Shown piece by piece: positions 31,402-42,415 of a DNA stretch of 64,000 bases. The DNA comes from Zygnema cylindricum. Lineage: Eukaryota; Streptophyta; Zygnematophyceae; Zygnematales; Zygnemataceae. The stretch covers positions 139,073 to 203,072 of the forward strand of contig JBBHKE010002820.1 in NCBI GenBank assembly GCA_037447655.1. The letters are read 5' to 3'. How positions within the stretch are numbered: position 1 is the stretch's first letter; every line of letters begins with the position of its first letter. Position numbers and translations under genes: made by a program. The notes under the pieces were generated by a model. It was not told where the DNA came from, made no database searches, and saw nothing but the letters and a program-made list of their open reading frames with translations.

Positions 31402-32410
31402 TATTGAAATAGCTAGATTTATAATGTATTTTCTAGGTCTAATTAGTTTATTGAAAAAGGCAAGACAAGCGCAAGTAGCCTACCTCTAACACTTCTCTCT
31501 AGCCCCCATACTTGTTGTAGTCACTAAAGGAGAGAGAGAGTGATGGAGCCATGGCTGCCTCAGCTCTATAAGTAGGACTAAAGAGTGATATAAGTCACTC
31601 TCAACAAAAGGTTAAGTCTAGCAGGACTCGAACCTCCAACTGGTAGAGCGAGGCGTAGCCATCATCTCTAACCTGTGTGTGGTAGAAGTTCGCTATTATA
31701 CATAAGGTGTGATAAATATATAAACAGTAATATGATTGTTAATTCAATTAACGTAATTATGAATGAGGGAACATAGAACTAGTTGAAAATATAGCGCAAA
31801 CATGATCTCCGCACAAAACAAATGAATCAAACATTTATTTTTACTGTTCACATTAAATGCCAATTTTTTATCCAATTGCACATATCATCGTCGAGATCCC
31901 GGAATGGTCACTTTCGCGGTTTTCGGACGTGGCATGACCTAACGCCACGCAGAGAGATAACATTTGGTAGCGAAATTTCCGAGGAACATAAGGACGAGTA
32001 AAACGTGGACACGCGTCCACTCAATGGCCTTGCCATACACAGGCTGTACAGAAAGTACATCGGACGTAGTACCTTTCTGTACTACAAAGTGATTTGATTG
32101 GATAGCACTATATTAGATAGGGGTTGTGAGAGGGGTTTACGACTTAGTAATTTTTCTGTAAATAGTCACCTCTCTCTTTGAGAGTTTGTATAAATTGGCA
32201 TCTTTGCCACCTCATTACTTATCGGCTAGTTCTCCGTTTTTCAGTGATTCTTTTTGCTACGGACTCAGAGGAGTCTAAGCTGCACAGGGGTGCAATCAGA
32301 CTGTCAATTTATCCTCTCGGACAGCAGTGGTTGCGGCTAAAAGTGGGTTAGCTAAAAGTTATCTAGAGGCTTCTTGAATTTTGTAGTCTAATGGAGGACA
32401 CAAATTTGCA
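31402..32410 (+). repeat. Copia-B element 4 3' LTR
   Basis: 1009 bp, TATTGAAATAGCTAG (TG changed to TA) to GGACACAAATTTGCA, after the PPT AATAAGGGGAG. It contains TATAAA followed by GGCATCTTTGCC (32197-32208), the palindrome AGAGTGATATAAGTCACTCT and an antisense B-box GGTTCGAGTCC (31625-31635). Confidence 0.85.
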
Positions 32411-33610
32411 GTGACGGTTGTCAACGACTACAATTTGTATTGTCCTAACTTATTTTTTGTAATTGCTTATGACGTCGCATGTTTTACCGTGATATTGTAG
32501 ACGTACCGCCTTCCAGTCTATATCTTTTCTTGATTGAAACAGATTCCCTTTGCTTTTGCGTCTCTTGTCTAACATATGTGAAATGGCATCCGAATTTTGA
32601 GACCCATGCAAAAATAAATTCGTACCAGACAAAAACGGACAAAACAAAATAAATTATGTACTTTTTTTGGTCGTACTTAACGCAAACAGACAAAACATTG
32701 TGAATCGTGTACTTTTCCTCGTCGCTTGAAATTGTACGATTTTTTTTTTTAATTTCAACACGTGCAAATTTGTGATTTTATGTGTTTAGCAAAAATAGTT
32801 TGATTTAAAACACATCGTCGATATGTTTGAAAGAAAAGTTTAAAGATGACTTTTTTTTATGTGGCCGTGGGTCGAAAAACTCAAAACGACAACATTTGGT
32901 ACATTCTTACTTCAAAAACGATTTTTTTGTACCGTTATAATTTGAGTGGGACGGCGTAAAGTTTTACAAGAAAACGACAAAAAAAACCCTTACTATGGCA
33001 CATGGGGACATACCGTTCACATTTAAAATAACGAAGGCCTAAGTAACCATTTTATTTTTGGACATTGAAACACTTTTGAAAAGTATACCGTAAAATTTGC
33101 GCTAAAATTCATAATAACATTGTAAAATTTCGGTTACATGGGCACACGGCCCAAAGGTGTGTGCCCATGTAACAAAAAATTTAGAATGTTACTTTGGATT
33201 TTAGAACATGTCTTACGCTGTACTATTAAAAATGTTCCTTTGTCAATCATTACTTAGACCTTCGGTACTTGAAATATGTTGCAGTTGTAGACGTCTACAA
33301 AATGTGCGACGTAGTACGAAACGAAATGTAGACGACTACAAAACTTCCTAAAATTGTTAACGTCTACAAAAACGGCAACGATTGTCGACGTTGAGGTTTT
33401 TGTGACATTGTAGATGTTTAGGGTTTTGTGACATAGCGAAGTCATACTACCTTGTGACGTCATCAGTACATAAACTTTTTGCCATGGCGTCCCGATTTCT
33501 TTTTCTTATCTTTTATCATTAAGACAAAATATTAAAAAAAAAAAGAAAAAATATATCTTGCATTTGATACTATTATTACCGCATTTTATTTAGAGAAGAG
33601 AGAAAGAGGG
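32411..33610. other. AT-rich intergenic DNA with a perfect hairpin
   Basis: No coding sequence. It holds T-rich stretches, a segment near 32860-33000 (GTGGGTCGAAAAACTC ... AACGACAAAAAAAACC) similar to 38185-38335 and 49471-49500, repeated words around GTAGACGTCTACAAA (33285-33370) and the hairpin at 33133-33173. Confidence 0.6.
33133..33173. repeat. Perfect 15-bp inverted repeat (hairpin)
   Basis: Arms GTTACATGGGCACAC (33133-33147) and GTGTGCCCATGTAAC (33159-33173) with an 11-nt loop. It is not next to a gene end. It may be paired ends of a small transposon; similar words occur near 38325-38345. Confidence 0.75.
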
Positions 33611-34792
33611 TGTTGAAATTTAAGTATTTTCTAGGTCTAGAGATTGTAAAATAAAAAACAAAAGAGGAGACACTGACAGCTTGCCTTTAACTCTTCACTC
33701 AAGTCCCAGACTAGTCGCAATCACTAAAGACTTGATGAGGAGTTAGATCCATGGCAGCCTAGGTTGTCCAAAGAGGACAAGAAGGCAAATCTTGATAGAG
33801 TTACCTAAAATGTTTGACGAACCCAAGATTTGATCCAGATACCTGCCGTCCGTCAAATTAGCCGATAGCCTTGGCCTATAAGACTAGGATTAGTGGTAGG
33901 ATATAATAGGTTTGATAAATATTTATTTTTTCACACGTAGACTAGTTCATTTAACAGGATATAGACACGTAATACATAGATATAATTTTTATACAATTTA
34001 AATGTATTATATAAACAGATACCTCGCATTTGTTTTGAACACGAAAACAAATACCGCGCGTATATTTTCAACAGCTATAATTGTATCCGGTTTTGATCTA
34101 AAGGCCACAAGAGGCGCCGCGATCACAAAATATGTACTTTTGGCGTTTTACTTTCATCGCCACCTCATGTGACACGTGGCGTGACAACGTTGGATTGCGG
34201 CAACTCCGGAGATTACGGGAATAAATCCAGATATCACATATGTACAAAAAGTCAAAAATTACAAAAAGATGGTCGTACAAAAAGTACACCGGCACATGTA
34301 CATTTCTGTACGACACAGTAATTTGATTAGTGCCGTACGTCAGTAGATAGAGTTTTAGAGAAAAATAGGACTTACAAATTTTAGTAGGTAGCAGCCTCTC
34401 TCCAAAAGAGATTCTGTACAAAAGGTCATCTTTGACCATTCATAACTATCAATTTACTTGACCACTTTCAGTGATTCTTTTTGCTTCGGACTCAAGGGGG
34501 TCCAAGCTACATAGGGGTGTAGTTGGTCAGAGTTTTTGCCTGCCAATGTGGCTGTATTTCTAAGGGAAAGTCAAAGTGGGTGAATGTGTCCAAAACTCAT
34601 ATTCTACCTTTGCAATCTGTGGTGGAACTGAGCACACTGAAAGTCTTATTTCACAGGGTTGAATCTATAATGAGGTTTTGATTGTCAAAGGGTAAATCAT
34701 TTGGGTTTATATCAAGATGGAGTCGGCACTATCTAGATTACCTTGTTTTGGATCTGCGATTTCTGTGGGCAATGGAGCACACAGAGTTTTTA
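33611..34792 (+). repeat. 5' LTR of the subfamily III element
   Basis: TGTTGAAATTTAAG ... CACACAGAGTTTTTA (terminal CA changed). It contains GGTCATCTTTGACC (34424-34437) downstream of CTGTACAAAA, and an antisense T-arm-like segment flanked by the inverted repeat TTTGACG/CGTCAAA (33828-33880). Confidence 0.85.
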
Positions 34793-35780
34793 GGTTATAG
34801 ACCCACCATCTAACGTGCCTATGTTTGATGGAATATGCATCACTTATTGGGGATTTATGACGGAGGGATTACTTTTTCGAGAAGCACTTATGGGGAATTG
34901 TATCGGACAAGTGAGATGTCCGCCACCTGGCTTTGGAGGAGCTTACTATGGAGAATCATCTAAGGTTACCCAGAATATCAATCGAAGTTGAGATGCAACG
35001 GAAGGTGAATGGAAAAACCTTGCCGTGGATGGGGAAATATGGGAGAAGGAAAAAGGGACACATATGATGAGGGGAGCTAGGCTATCGGCTATGGTACCAC
35101 TTGTATGGAATAAAAACAAAAGAAAATGCCAGAAAAATATGGGAATACAAAAACACTATAGTAGCATCTTATATTTAGAAACGTGTCTAAGTCCATATCT
35201 ATCACTCTTATAAACTTAATGAAGTCTTCAGAGATATGGGAAGCACTAAGTCAGATTTATAAGAGTAAGACTATTCAAACGCAGCAATTAGTAAAACAAG
35301 AAATAAATGCCTATGTTTATAAAGGTCGTAGCATGATAAAGTTTTGCAATGATATTGCTGCGCTATATGTTGAGCTTGCTAGTGCGGGACATGTAGAATC
35401 TCAAGAGAAGAAGATTAATACACTACTCGTGAAACTCCCAGATGAGCAGGAAAAAACATCATTTGTTGTATGCAAACAATGGATGGCTCCTCATGGACTT
35501 GGAGCTTTACCATGGGGATAATTCTTGTGAGGGAAAGCACTTTGAAGCTTCGTAGGGGAAGTGACAGAGTGAATGCATTTACAGCTGGTGGTGATTGGCG
35601 GAAGCGTGATAAGAGAAACGGCAGTGACGAGCGGAAGCGTAATGAGAGGAAGAAAGACAAAGGTAAACCTTATCGGAACTTTGGTAGAAAGAGAGGGAGA
35701 GGAAAAGAAATGAGAGCTTTAAAAAAGGGGGTTTGCTTCTTTTTGTAGGGAACCGGGTCATTATATAGAGGAATGCCCTT
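34772..35780 (+). pseudogene. Subfamily III gag
   Basis: ATG at 34772 in the LTR (M-E-H-T-E-F). After a one-base shift the frame continues through the PBS to N-V-P-M-F-D-G-I-C-I-T-Y-W, the Copia Gag N-terminal motif. The capsid region 35183-35521 aligns with Copia-B Gag (Q-Q-L-V-K-Q-E-I-N-A-Y-V-Y-K-G). A Lys/Arg-rich stretch follows. The zinc knuckle at 35733-35777 reads C-F-F-C-R-E-P-G-H-Y-I-E-E-C with a one-base insertion inside it. Confidence 0.75.
34793..34805 (+). other. Primer-binding site of the subfamily III element (half-tRNA type, mutated)
   Basis: GGTTATAGACCCA, differing from GGTTATGGGCCCA by two G-to-A changes, directly after the LTR. Confidence 0.7.
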
Positions 35781-35878
35781 GTTTGGAAGAACTAAGAAGT
35801 TGGAATGTGGATGAGGAGGAAGAAGGGGAAGAGGAGAAAGAGGATGAAGATGTGTTGTAGCTTCTCAGCATCGGTAGT

Positions 35879-36469
35879 ATGAGGAAGAGAGAAAAACACA
35901 CTGAAATTCCACTTAAGCAACAATGTATTTTTGGAAGTATAACGGAAGTAAAGAGAGAGGAGATACTTGAGGGAGTTCAAAATATTGAGGATATTTTCAT
36001 AGATATTTTGGAAACAGAAAACAGGTCGGAAAAGGAGACTTCAACGAATTCCGAGGAAAGGGGAGAATTAATTATAGAGGGGGTTTTAAAAGATAGGGGA
36101 GTAGAGGAATATTTAATGAAAGGTTTAGGGGATGAGAAATATTTATTGGGAATAAAATTAGAAAGTGGTAGTGGAAAGAATTCCATGGGAGAGAGTAAGG
36201 AAAGTTCAGAAAATGGGGTGAGAATCATGGAAAAAAATATGAGTTCGGAAGATGTAGATTTTACGAGGAACTTAGTGGGGACTCTTAATTTAAGGATAAA
36301 TTTGGGGGGTAATGATTTTGACATCACTAAAGGGAGTGATTCCCTCTATAAAGGTGTGCCTGTAAAAGGATTAGCATATGAGTATGTGTTGCAAATTAGG
36401 GATGGGGTTGACTGTTGGAAATGCAAAAGTGAAAGTGGATTTTGGTTGGATGAAAAGGGGAGGAGGTAG
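35879..36469 (+). CDS. Chimeric pol-derived open frame, 196 codons
   Basis: Uninterrupted frame ATG-TAG made of collapsed Copia-B pol pieces. Residues about 1-90 are Glu-rich with weak similarity to the protease-side linker (P-L-K-Q-Q-C-I-F-G-S-I). Residues 80-100 resemble the RT end (G-D-E-K-Y-L-L-G-I-K-L-E). Residues 120-190 resemble the RT-RNase H junction (V-G-T-L-N-L-R-I-N-L-G-G then D-I-T-K-G-S-D-S-L-Y-K-G). The catalytic boxes of protease, integrase and RT are missing and W-S-D-A-S is changed to G-S-D-S-L. It cannot have the parent activities; whether it is expressed is unknown. It is notable for being intact when every other pol frame here is broken. Confidence 0.55.
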   Translation: MRKREKHTEIPLKQQCIFGSITEVKREEILEGVQNIEDIFIDILETENRSEKETSTNSEERGELIIEGVLKDRGVEEYLMKGLGDEKYLLGIKLESGSGKNSMGESKESSENGVRIMEKNMSSEDVDFTRNLVGTLNLRINLGGNDFDITKGSDSLYKGVPVKGLAYEYVLQIRDGVDCWKCKSESGFWLDEKGRR

Positions 36470-36690
36470 ATAAAATCTTTGCTCAAATTTATGAAACATG
36501 GCATGCAAAATAAAATGTATGATCGACAAGATGAAATAATTTTTGGTCATCTAATACACTTTCTTAAATATAAAGGTATTCGCTTGAAGCTTCATGAAGG
36601 GAAAAGGAAAAAGGAAATGAAAATATATATAAATGTATTTGTTGTTTTTAAAGGGAGTTTAAAGTAAAGTATACTAGAAAATAAAGGGAG
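36470..36690 (+). pseudogene. Subfamily III RNase H tail and PPT
   Basis: An open stretch of 62 codons (36479-36667) lies where the end of RNase H is expected (I-R-L-K-L-H-E-G may correspond to I-R-L-S-F-V-R-E). The purine tract AAAATAAAGGGAG (36678-36690) abuts the 3' LTR. Confidence 0.5.
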
Positions 36691-37873
36691 TGTTGAAATT
36701 TAAGTATTTTCTAGGTCTAGAGATTGTAAAATAGAAGACAAAAGAGGAGACACTGACAGCTTGCCTTTAACTCTTCACTCAAGTCCCCACACTTGTCGCA
36801 ATCACTGAAGACTTGATGAGGAGTTAGATCCATGGCAGCCTAGGTTGTCCAAAGAGGACAGAAAGGCAAATCTTGATAGAGTTACCTAAAATGTTTGACG
36901 AACCCAAGATTTGATCCGGATACCTGCCGTCCGTCAAATAAGCCGATAGCCTTGGCCTATAAGTCTAAGATTAGTGGTAGGATATAATAGGTCTGATAAA
37001 TATTTATTTTTTCACACGTAGACTAGTTTATTCAACGGGATATAGACACGTAATACATAGATACAGTTTTTGTACAATTTTAATGTATTATATGATACGG
37101 ATACCTCGCATTTGTTTCGAACACGAAACAAATACCGCGTGCATATTTTCAACGGCTATAGTTGTATCCGGTTTTGATCGGACGGCCACGATAGGCGCCG
37201 CGATCACAAAATATGTACTTTTGGCGTTTTACTGTCATCGTCACGTCATGTGACACGTGGCGTGACAACGTTGGATTGCGGCGATTCCGAAGATTACAAG
37301 AATAAATCCGGATATAACATGTGTCGACATTTAGGCCAAGTCGTACGATGGTCGTACAAAAAGTACACTGGCAAATGTACTTTTCTGTACGACACAGTAA
37401 TTTGATTGGTGTCGTACGTCAGTAGATATATTTTTAGAGAGAGATAGGACTTACACAATTTAGTAGGTAGCAGCCTCTCTCCAAAAGAGCTCTTATACAA
37501 AAGGTCATCTTTGACCATTCATAACTATCAATTTACTTGACCATTTTCAGTGATTCTTTTTGCGGCGGACTCAGGGGAGTCCACGCTGCATAAGGGTGTA
37601 GTTCGTCATAGTTTTTGCTTGCCAGGGTGGCTGTATTTCTAAGGGAAAGTCAAAGTGGGTGAATGTGTCCAAAACTCATATTTTAACTTTGCAATCTGTG
37701 GTGGAACTGAGCACACATAAATTCTTATTTCACAGGGTGAATCTATAATGCGGTTTTGATTGTCAAAGGGTCAATCATTTGGGTTTATATCAAGTTGGAG
37801 TCAGCACTATCTAGATTAGCTTAGCTTTTTTTAGGTCTGCGATTTCTGTGGGCAGTGGAGCACACAAAGTTTA
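36691..37873 (+). repeat. 3' LTR of the subfamily III element
   Basis: Partner of 33611-34792, with only scattered differences; GGTCATCTTTGACC at 37503-37516. Confidence 0.85.
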
Positions 37874-39574
37874 AGTGCTCAAGTGAGAAAGAGGGGAAGA
37901 GATGAGGACGACGTAAACTTTTGCAAATGACCCATGAATAAAAGTGGAGGTCCGAGACCCCAACGATTTTTTTTTTGTACATGCTTTTTATTTTCGTACG
38001 TACATGCGCATGACGAGCAGTGAAAACGTAACGTGTACTCTCTTTCGTGCAAAAAAAATTGAAGATGTTTCACGTGTGCAATTTCGGTCTTATATCGTTA
38101 GTTGGGTATTATATAAATTTAATTAAGGTCTTGAATTGATTCTTGTATAACTGTTAGGATGAGTTGGCGTGATGTGGAAGTGGGTCGAAATGATAATAAC
38201 GCCAAATTGAAGTACTTCCAAAGTTCCAAGATGACGCGAAATGTACTTTAGTTGTTGCCCATTTTTCGTACGGCGTAAGATTTTCTCGTTGCAAGTCCCT
38301 ATTTTTGTGAAAACGACGAAAAAAAACCATTACATGAACAGATGGGCACACACCCTAAAACACTAAAATTGTTGGATCTTAAAATAAATAACCCACTCAC
38401 ATTAAATGCTCAATAACAGAAAATTTTACACAGCGAAATCTCATAAAAGACAAAAGGATAATCGACCAAAATATTAATAAGTGTTTTGGACTAAGCCTCT
38501 TTAAAACAACTCTTCTTTCTTCTCATCCATTCTTCAAAATCTTAAGATCAGTTAATAATGATCACACTTCTTAGAGCCTCTATTCTCCAAATGGGATCAC
38601 TAAGGATCCTCAACACCTCTGAATTGACCACAAAGAATCATAGTCTCTCAATTGACCACAAAGGGTCTTTCTCCCTCTCCCTCTCTTAATCGATCACTAA
38701 GGATATTCCTCTCTCTCTTAACTGATCACAAAAGATCTACATCTTTACTCTACAATTGATCCAAAGTTAAACTAAGGATAATTATGCAGCTGAACTCTGC
38801 TACCTAAATAGCCTCTCTAACTTACAGAGCAGAACAAGCAACTAGCAAGGCGGTAACTCTTGTCTCCTTCCTGGCTAAATAAATCGAAAAGAAAACTTCC
38901 ACGAAAGAAGGCATTCACGCCCTCTCCTTCAAAACGCGAAACTCCAAAAGATAAGTTTCCCACGTGCGTTGTTCACGCACAAAATCAAACACCTGCACAG
39001 TAAAATAATACACCTACACTCTAAAAGAAAAGTGACGCGATACAAAATCGTACATTTCGTTCGTTGACTCAAAAAATATAATGTTTTCTCGCCTATTTAT
39101 TGTACAATTATCTTACGCGCGCCGTAAGCGCACGAAACACCAAACCTACATGTAGGCGCGAAACGAAGTCATACGTTTTGCGCTAAACCTTGTTACTCCA
39201 AAAAGACAAAACTCCAAACGTCCACAAAACGTGTACTTGCGAATAAAACTCTTCGGTCACCAACCTGATATATAAGTGACATCTAATTAAACTGACACAA
39301 ATCCACCAGTGCGAAGTCCTTGCACCAAATATCTCCATACCAATACATAGACGCGAATCAAAGTCAAGCGCTTCGTACGCTAACGCGATATACATTCCGG
39401 TTCATTGAATCGTCACTTCGCGCGATTCAACAATGAATCTAAGAAAAACTGTTGAGATTTCGTTCATATCAATTCGGATCATGAAAGTCGAATGAATTGT
39501 ACATTTTTTACTTGCGGTTTAGAAATTTGTGTTGGCTTTAATGACGTCATCTTATTTCTTGAGACGTTTAATTT
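37874..39574. other. Intergenic DNA with degenerate ATTGACCACAAAGG repeats
   Basis: No gene. 38540-38770 has about five loose copies of a unit like AATTGACCACAAAGGATC separated by CT-rich runs. 38150-38350 resembles 32860-33000. 38900-39420 holds many CGAAAC/GCGCGAAAC words but no frame or RNA gene that I recognise. Confidence 0.5.
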
Positions 39575-40042
39575 GCTGCATTCACACTAAAAATAGATGA
39601 TGAATGAGATGAGGAAACAAATAATCCCGTACCATTCATTCCGCAAAAAAACAAAAATAGAGGCGCCAAACAGGTCGACCGCTTGGTTGTCAACCTTTTT
39701 AGAGCCTATTGACAGACTTAAAATATGATTTGGAGCGTATGGACAGACAATATTTACGTTCAAGTGCATCAAAACTTGACAACTGTGGTAAGACATCTTT
39801 TTTTCCGGAAAACCTTATTGGGAATGGAGAAATGTGACTTTTAAAAAACAAGAAGTTGTATCGCGAATGAATGAATAAATGGTACGAACGAATATCAATC
39901 ATCAACAATTAATCGTTCGACAATATGAATCACATCGCGACGTTTTTGTTGACGTAAGGTGACGTGAAAGGCGATTCACATCCAAACAAAAAAAAAATCA
40001 TTTCCTTATCTCATTTATCATCCATTTCAATGTGAATGCTGC
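39575..40042. mobile_element. MITE-like element with long terminal inverted repeats
   Basis: 468 bp. The left end GCTGCATTCACACTAAAAAT ... GATGAATGAGATGAGGAAA matches the inverted right end TTTCCTTATCTCATTTATC ... TGTGAATGCTGC over about 50 bp. A further match (ATTCATTC / GAATGAAT and GGTAC) follows inside. It has no coding capacity. The target duplication is unclear (AATT on both sides at most), so the superfamily is not assigned. Confidence 0.7.
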
Positions 40043-41028
40043 AATTGTGTACCCTCGTTTTGGTAGCTCTCTAGTATGTGAACCTCATGTCTCTTCTCTG
40101 GTTGACCCTCTACAATGCGTTCTTCGTTATTTGTGGTGGTCACTGTCTCTTTTTTGAAACTCTGAGACCTCCATTGGTCCTCAAAGTAGGCAACTCACAA
40201 GAAGCTTATCTAGATAGTGCCGACTTCAAGTTGATTTTAAACCCAAATGATTAACCCCTTGACAATCAAAACCCCATAATAGCTTCAGCCCTGTGAAATA
40301 AGACTTTCTGTGTGCTCCGTTCCACCACAAAATGCAAAGTTAGAATATGACTTTTGGATAACATTCCCCACATTGACTTTCCCTTAGAAATGCAACCACC
40401 CTGGCAAGCAAACACTAATACCGACTACACCCCTAGGTAGCCTGGGCTCCCTTGAGTCCGCATCAAAAAGAATCACTGAAAATGGTCTACTGAGTGAGTT
40501 TTAATTAAATGGCAAAGTTTGCCTATTTATATAGATGCTCTCAAGAAGAGAGGCGACTACCTACCAAAATTATTCCTAAAACCCCTTTCTAAGCTTCCTA
40601 GTACTGAGGTACGGTCCAATCGTAAGACTGCAGCGTACACAAAAATACAGGTAACGCCGTACTTTCTCTACGGTCAATGTACAACATTGCCATAATGTGA
40701 CATTTGTCACATCCGAAATTATTATCTTGCATACCGAAAATCCCACGATCCTCCCTGATCTAGCCACCTGTCATCTGGAGTGGCGGTGCCCAAAAACGCC
40801 AAATCGTCCACTCTACAATCCCGGCTCGCACCACGGCCGTTGGATGAAGACCGATATTTAACATTGGCCATCTAAATAAAATATCATTTCGTTAATTCCG
40901 TGCGGTCCGAAATTCGTGCGATCTAATGCGTTTCCGTGTACAGGCCATCCCGTAACCAGTTAAATGAAAGATATTGCGCGATCAGATTCATATGACTATC
41001 GTACCCCATGTACTCTAGCACTAATCGT

Positions 41029-41873
41029 TAGTGTTGGGTATCGGGTAAATTCATATCGCGATAATCTCGATATTCGATATATCGAATATCGATCGAGCAG
41101 GATCCTCGATATATCGTACCGAGACCAACATAAATTATCGCGATATATATCGCGATATATAGTATTTTTTAAATTTATTTTTTTTATTTTTTTATATAAT
41201 ATGTTATTTTAGCGAAAAGGTCAAATTGTCTAATACGCCACGTACGTCGTGATTTTCGTTCCGTGACTTAAAGGTAGACGCCGCAAAATGTAACCGACAA
41301 AAAAGTACTAATTCTGAAATTGTAATGATTAATTATTTGGGGTATGGTTACACGAGGAGGTCTTTGCAATAGTACGGACAGCAAAATTTATGTATTACAA
41401 AGGCCTTGGTACATCGCGAATCTTTTGTCAAAAAGTTTTACATACGTGTTCTGATATGAGTGGTTCCACGTAAGCTGACTACCAAATCTCAAAAATCATC
41501 GAATATCTAGAAACCGACCTTTTTCGTCTGGAAAATCGTACATGCGTATGACGTACGTGTACTTCACAAGTGTATCGTCAATGTACCTCAGAGATCCTTC
41601 ACTCAGCTGACTTTCAGGAAAAAACCGTATTTCTTTCCGGCAAAGATTTTACGGTCACTTTGTCCGAAGTCACGATACTTTGAAAACTTGAGGGATTTTT
41701 TTTTTTCTTCTTTTTTTAGCTTCGAGATATCGACGATACGATATATCGGCGATATATCAGCGATATATCGCGATAATTTGAAATACGATATATCGAAGCG
41801 ATATATCGATTATCGGGTACCTGAAATTCGATATATATCGAATATCGGCAAACGGTCCTGATACCCAACACTA
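41029..41873. mobile_element. Non-autonomous hAT MITE (hAT-1) with CGATATATCG repeats
   Basis: 845 bp with terminal inverted repeats TAGTGTTGGGTATC, flanked by the perfect 8-bp duplication CTAATCGT (41021-41028 and 41874-41881), the hAT hallmark. Both subterminal regions (41050-41165 and 41725-41850) are packed with CGATATATCG/ATATCGCGATAT palindromes, in the position where hAT transposases bind subterminal motifs. No coding frame. A related end lies at 59760-60034. Confidence 0.92.
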
Positions 41874-41970
41874 CTAATCGTAGTCTAAAAGATAAAGCTA
41901 CTAGCTATCGATTTTTTGACGGACCGCAGGTACCAAGATCAAATCCTGGGTCCGTCAAAGTTCCTTTTGG
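41874..41970 (+). other. T-arm-like hairpin in the solo LTR
   Basis: TTTGACGGACC (about 41915) pairs with GGGTCCGTCAAA (about 41950) around CCAAG-ATCAAAT-CCTGG, which resembles a tRNA T arm joined to an acceptor stem. It is antisense to the LTR, as in the other Copia-B LTRs. Confidence 0.55.
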
Positions 41971-42415
41971 TAAACCTACCAAATACTACAGCCTGTCTCT
42001 CTCTCTGGGCAACATGGGCAGCCATGGCTCTGTCTTCCTTTCCAACCTTCAATAATTGCGACAAGTGTGGGGGTTAAGAGAGTGGAGCGAAGGGCAGGCT
42101 GCCTTTGCAAACTTCCTCTCATTGATTTTCCTTTATTCATACCTAGAAAATACATACATTTCAACACTTTTTGTGGGCGGAGTTTTAAATGAGGTACAGG
42201 TTAAACAAATGACAAAAAGTGAAGTCACTCATAATGTGGCCATGTACTAGTCGACCAATCAAATTTGCATATTTGGTTCTTCCTTCCCTTTTTAGAGGTC
42301 CAATTTCGAAATATTTAGCATCATTGAGTTTGCGCTATCAACGTGTACGGATTAGTGGTGTTGTTTTGGATATTTTTTTCCCATGGTCCTTTAACCTAAA
42401 GTCTTATACGGTAAG

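Larger units (their letters stand above)
33611..37873 (+). mobile_element. Copia-B subfamily III element, non-autonomous
   Basis: Two long, similar LTRs (33611-34792, 1182 bp; 36691-37873, 1183 bp) enclose only 1.9 kb of internal sequence: PBS, a gag-like region and a compressed pol remnant. Integrase and most of RT are absent. No clear 5-bp target duplication is seen. Confidence 0.83.
40155..42166 (-). mobile_element. Solo LTR, Copia-B subfamily III-like, split by a hAT MITE
   Basis: On the minus strand it starts TGTTGAAATGTATG (42166) and ends CTCAGAGTTTCA (40155). Without the 845-bp insert and its duplication it is about 1.16 kb. CTTTTT lies on both sides (40149-40154 and 42167-42172), so a 5-bp duplication is likely. 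No internal element sequence is present. Confidence 0.85.

Noticed and set aside
33600-37895. GAGAAAGAGGG on both sides of the subfamily III element as a duplication
   Set aside because: 11 bp, not adjacent to the LTR end on the right, and in purine-rich DNA; likely coincidence.
41029-41873. Satellite or centromeric repeat based on CGATATATCG words
   Set aside because: The words are confined to the subterminal zones of a bounded element with TIRs and an 8-bp duplication.
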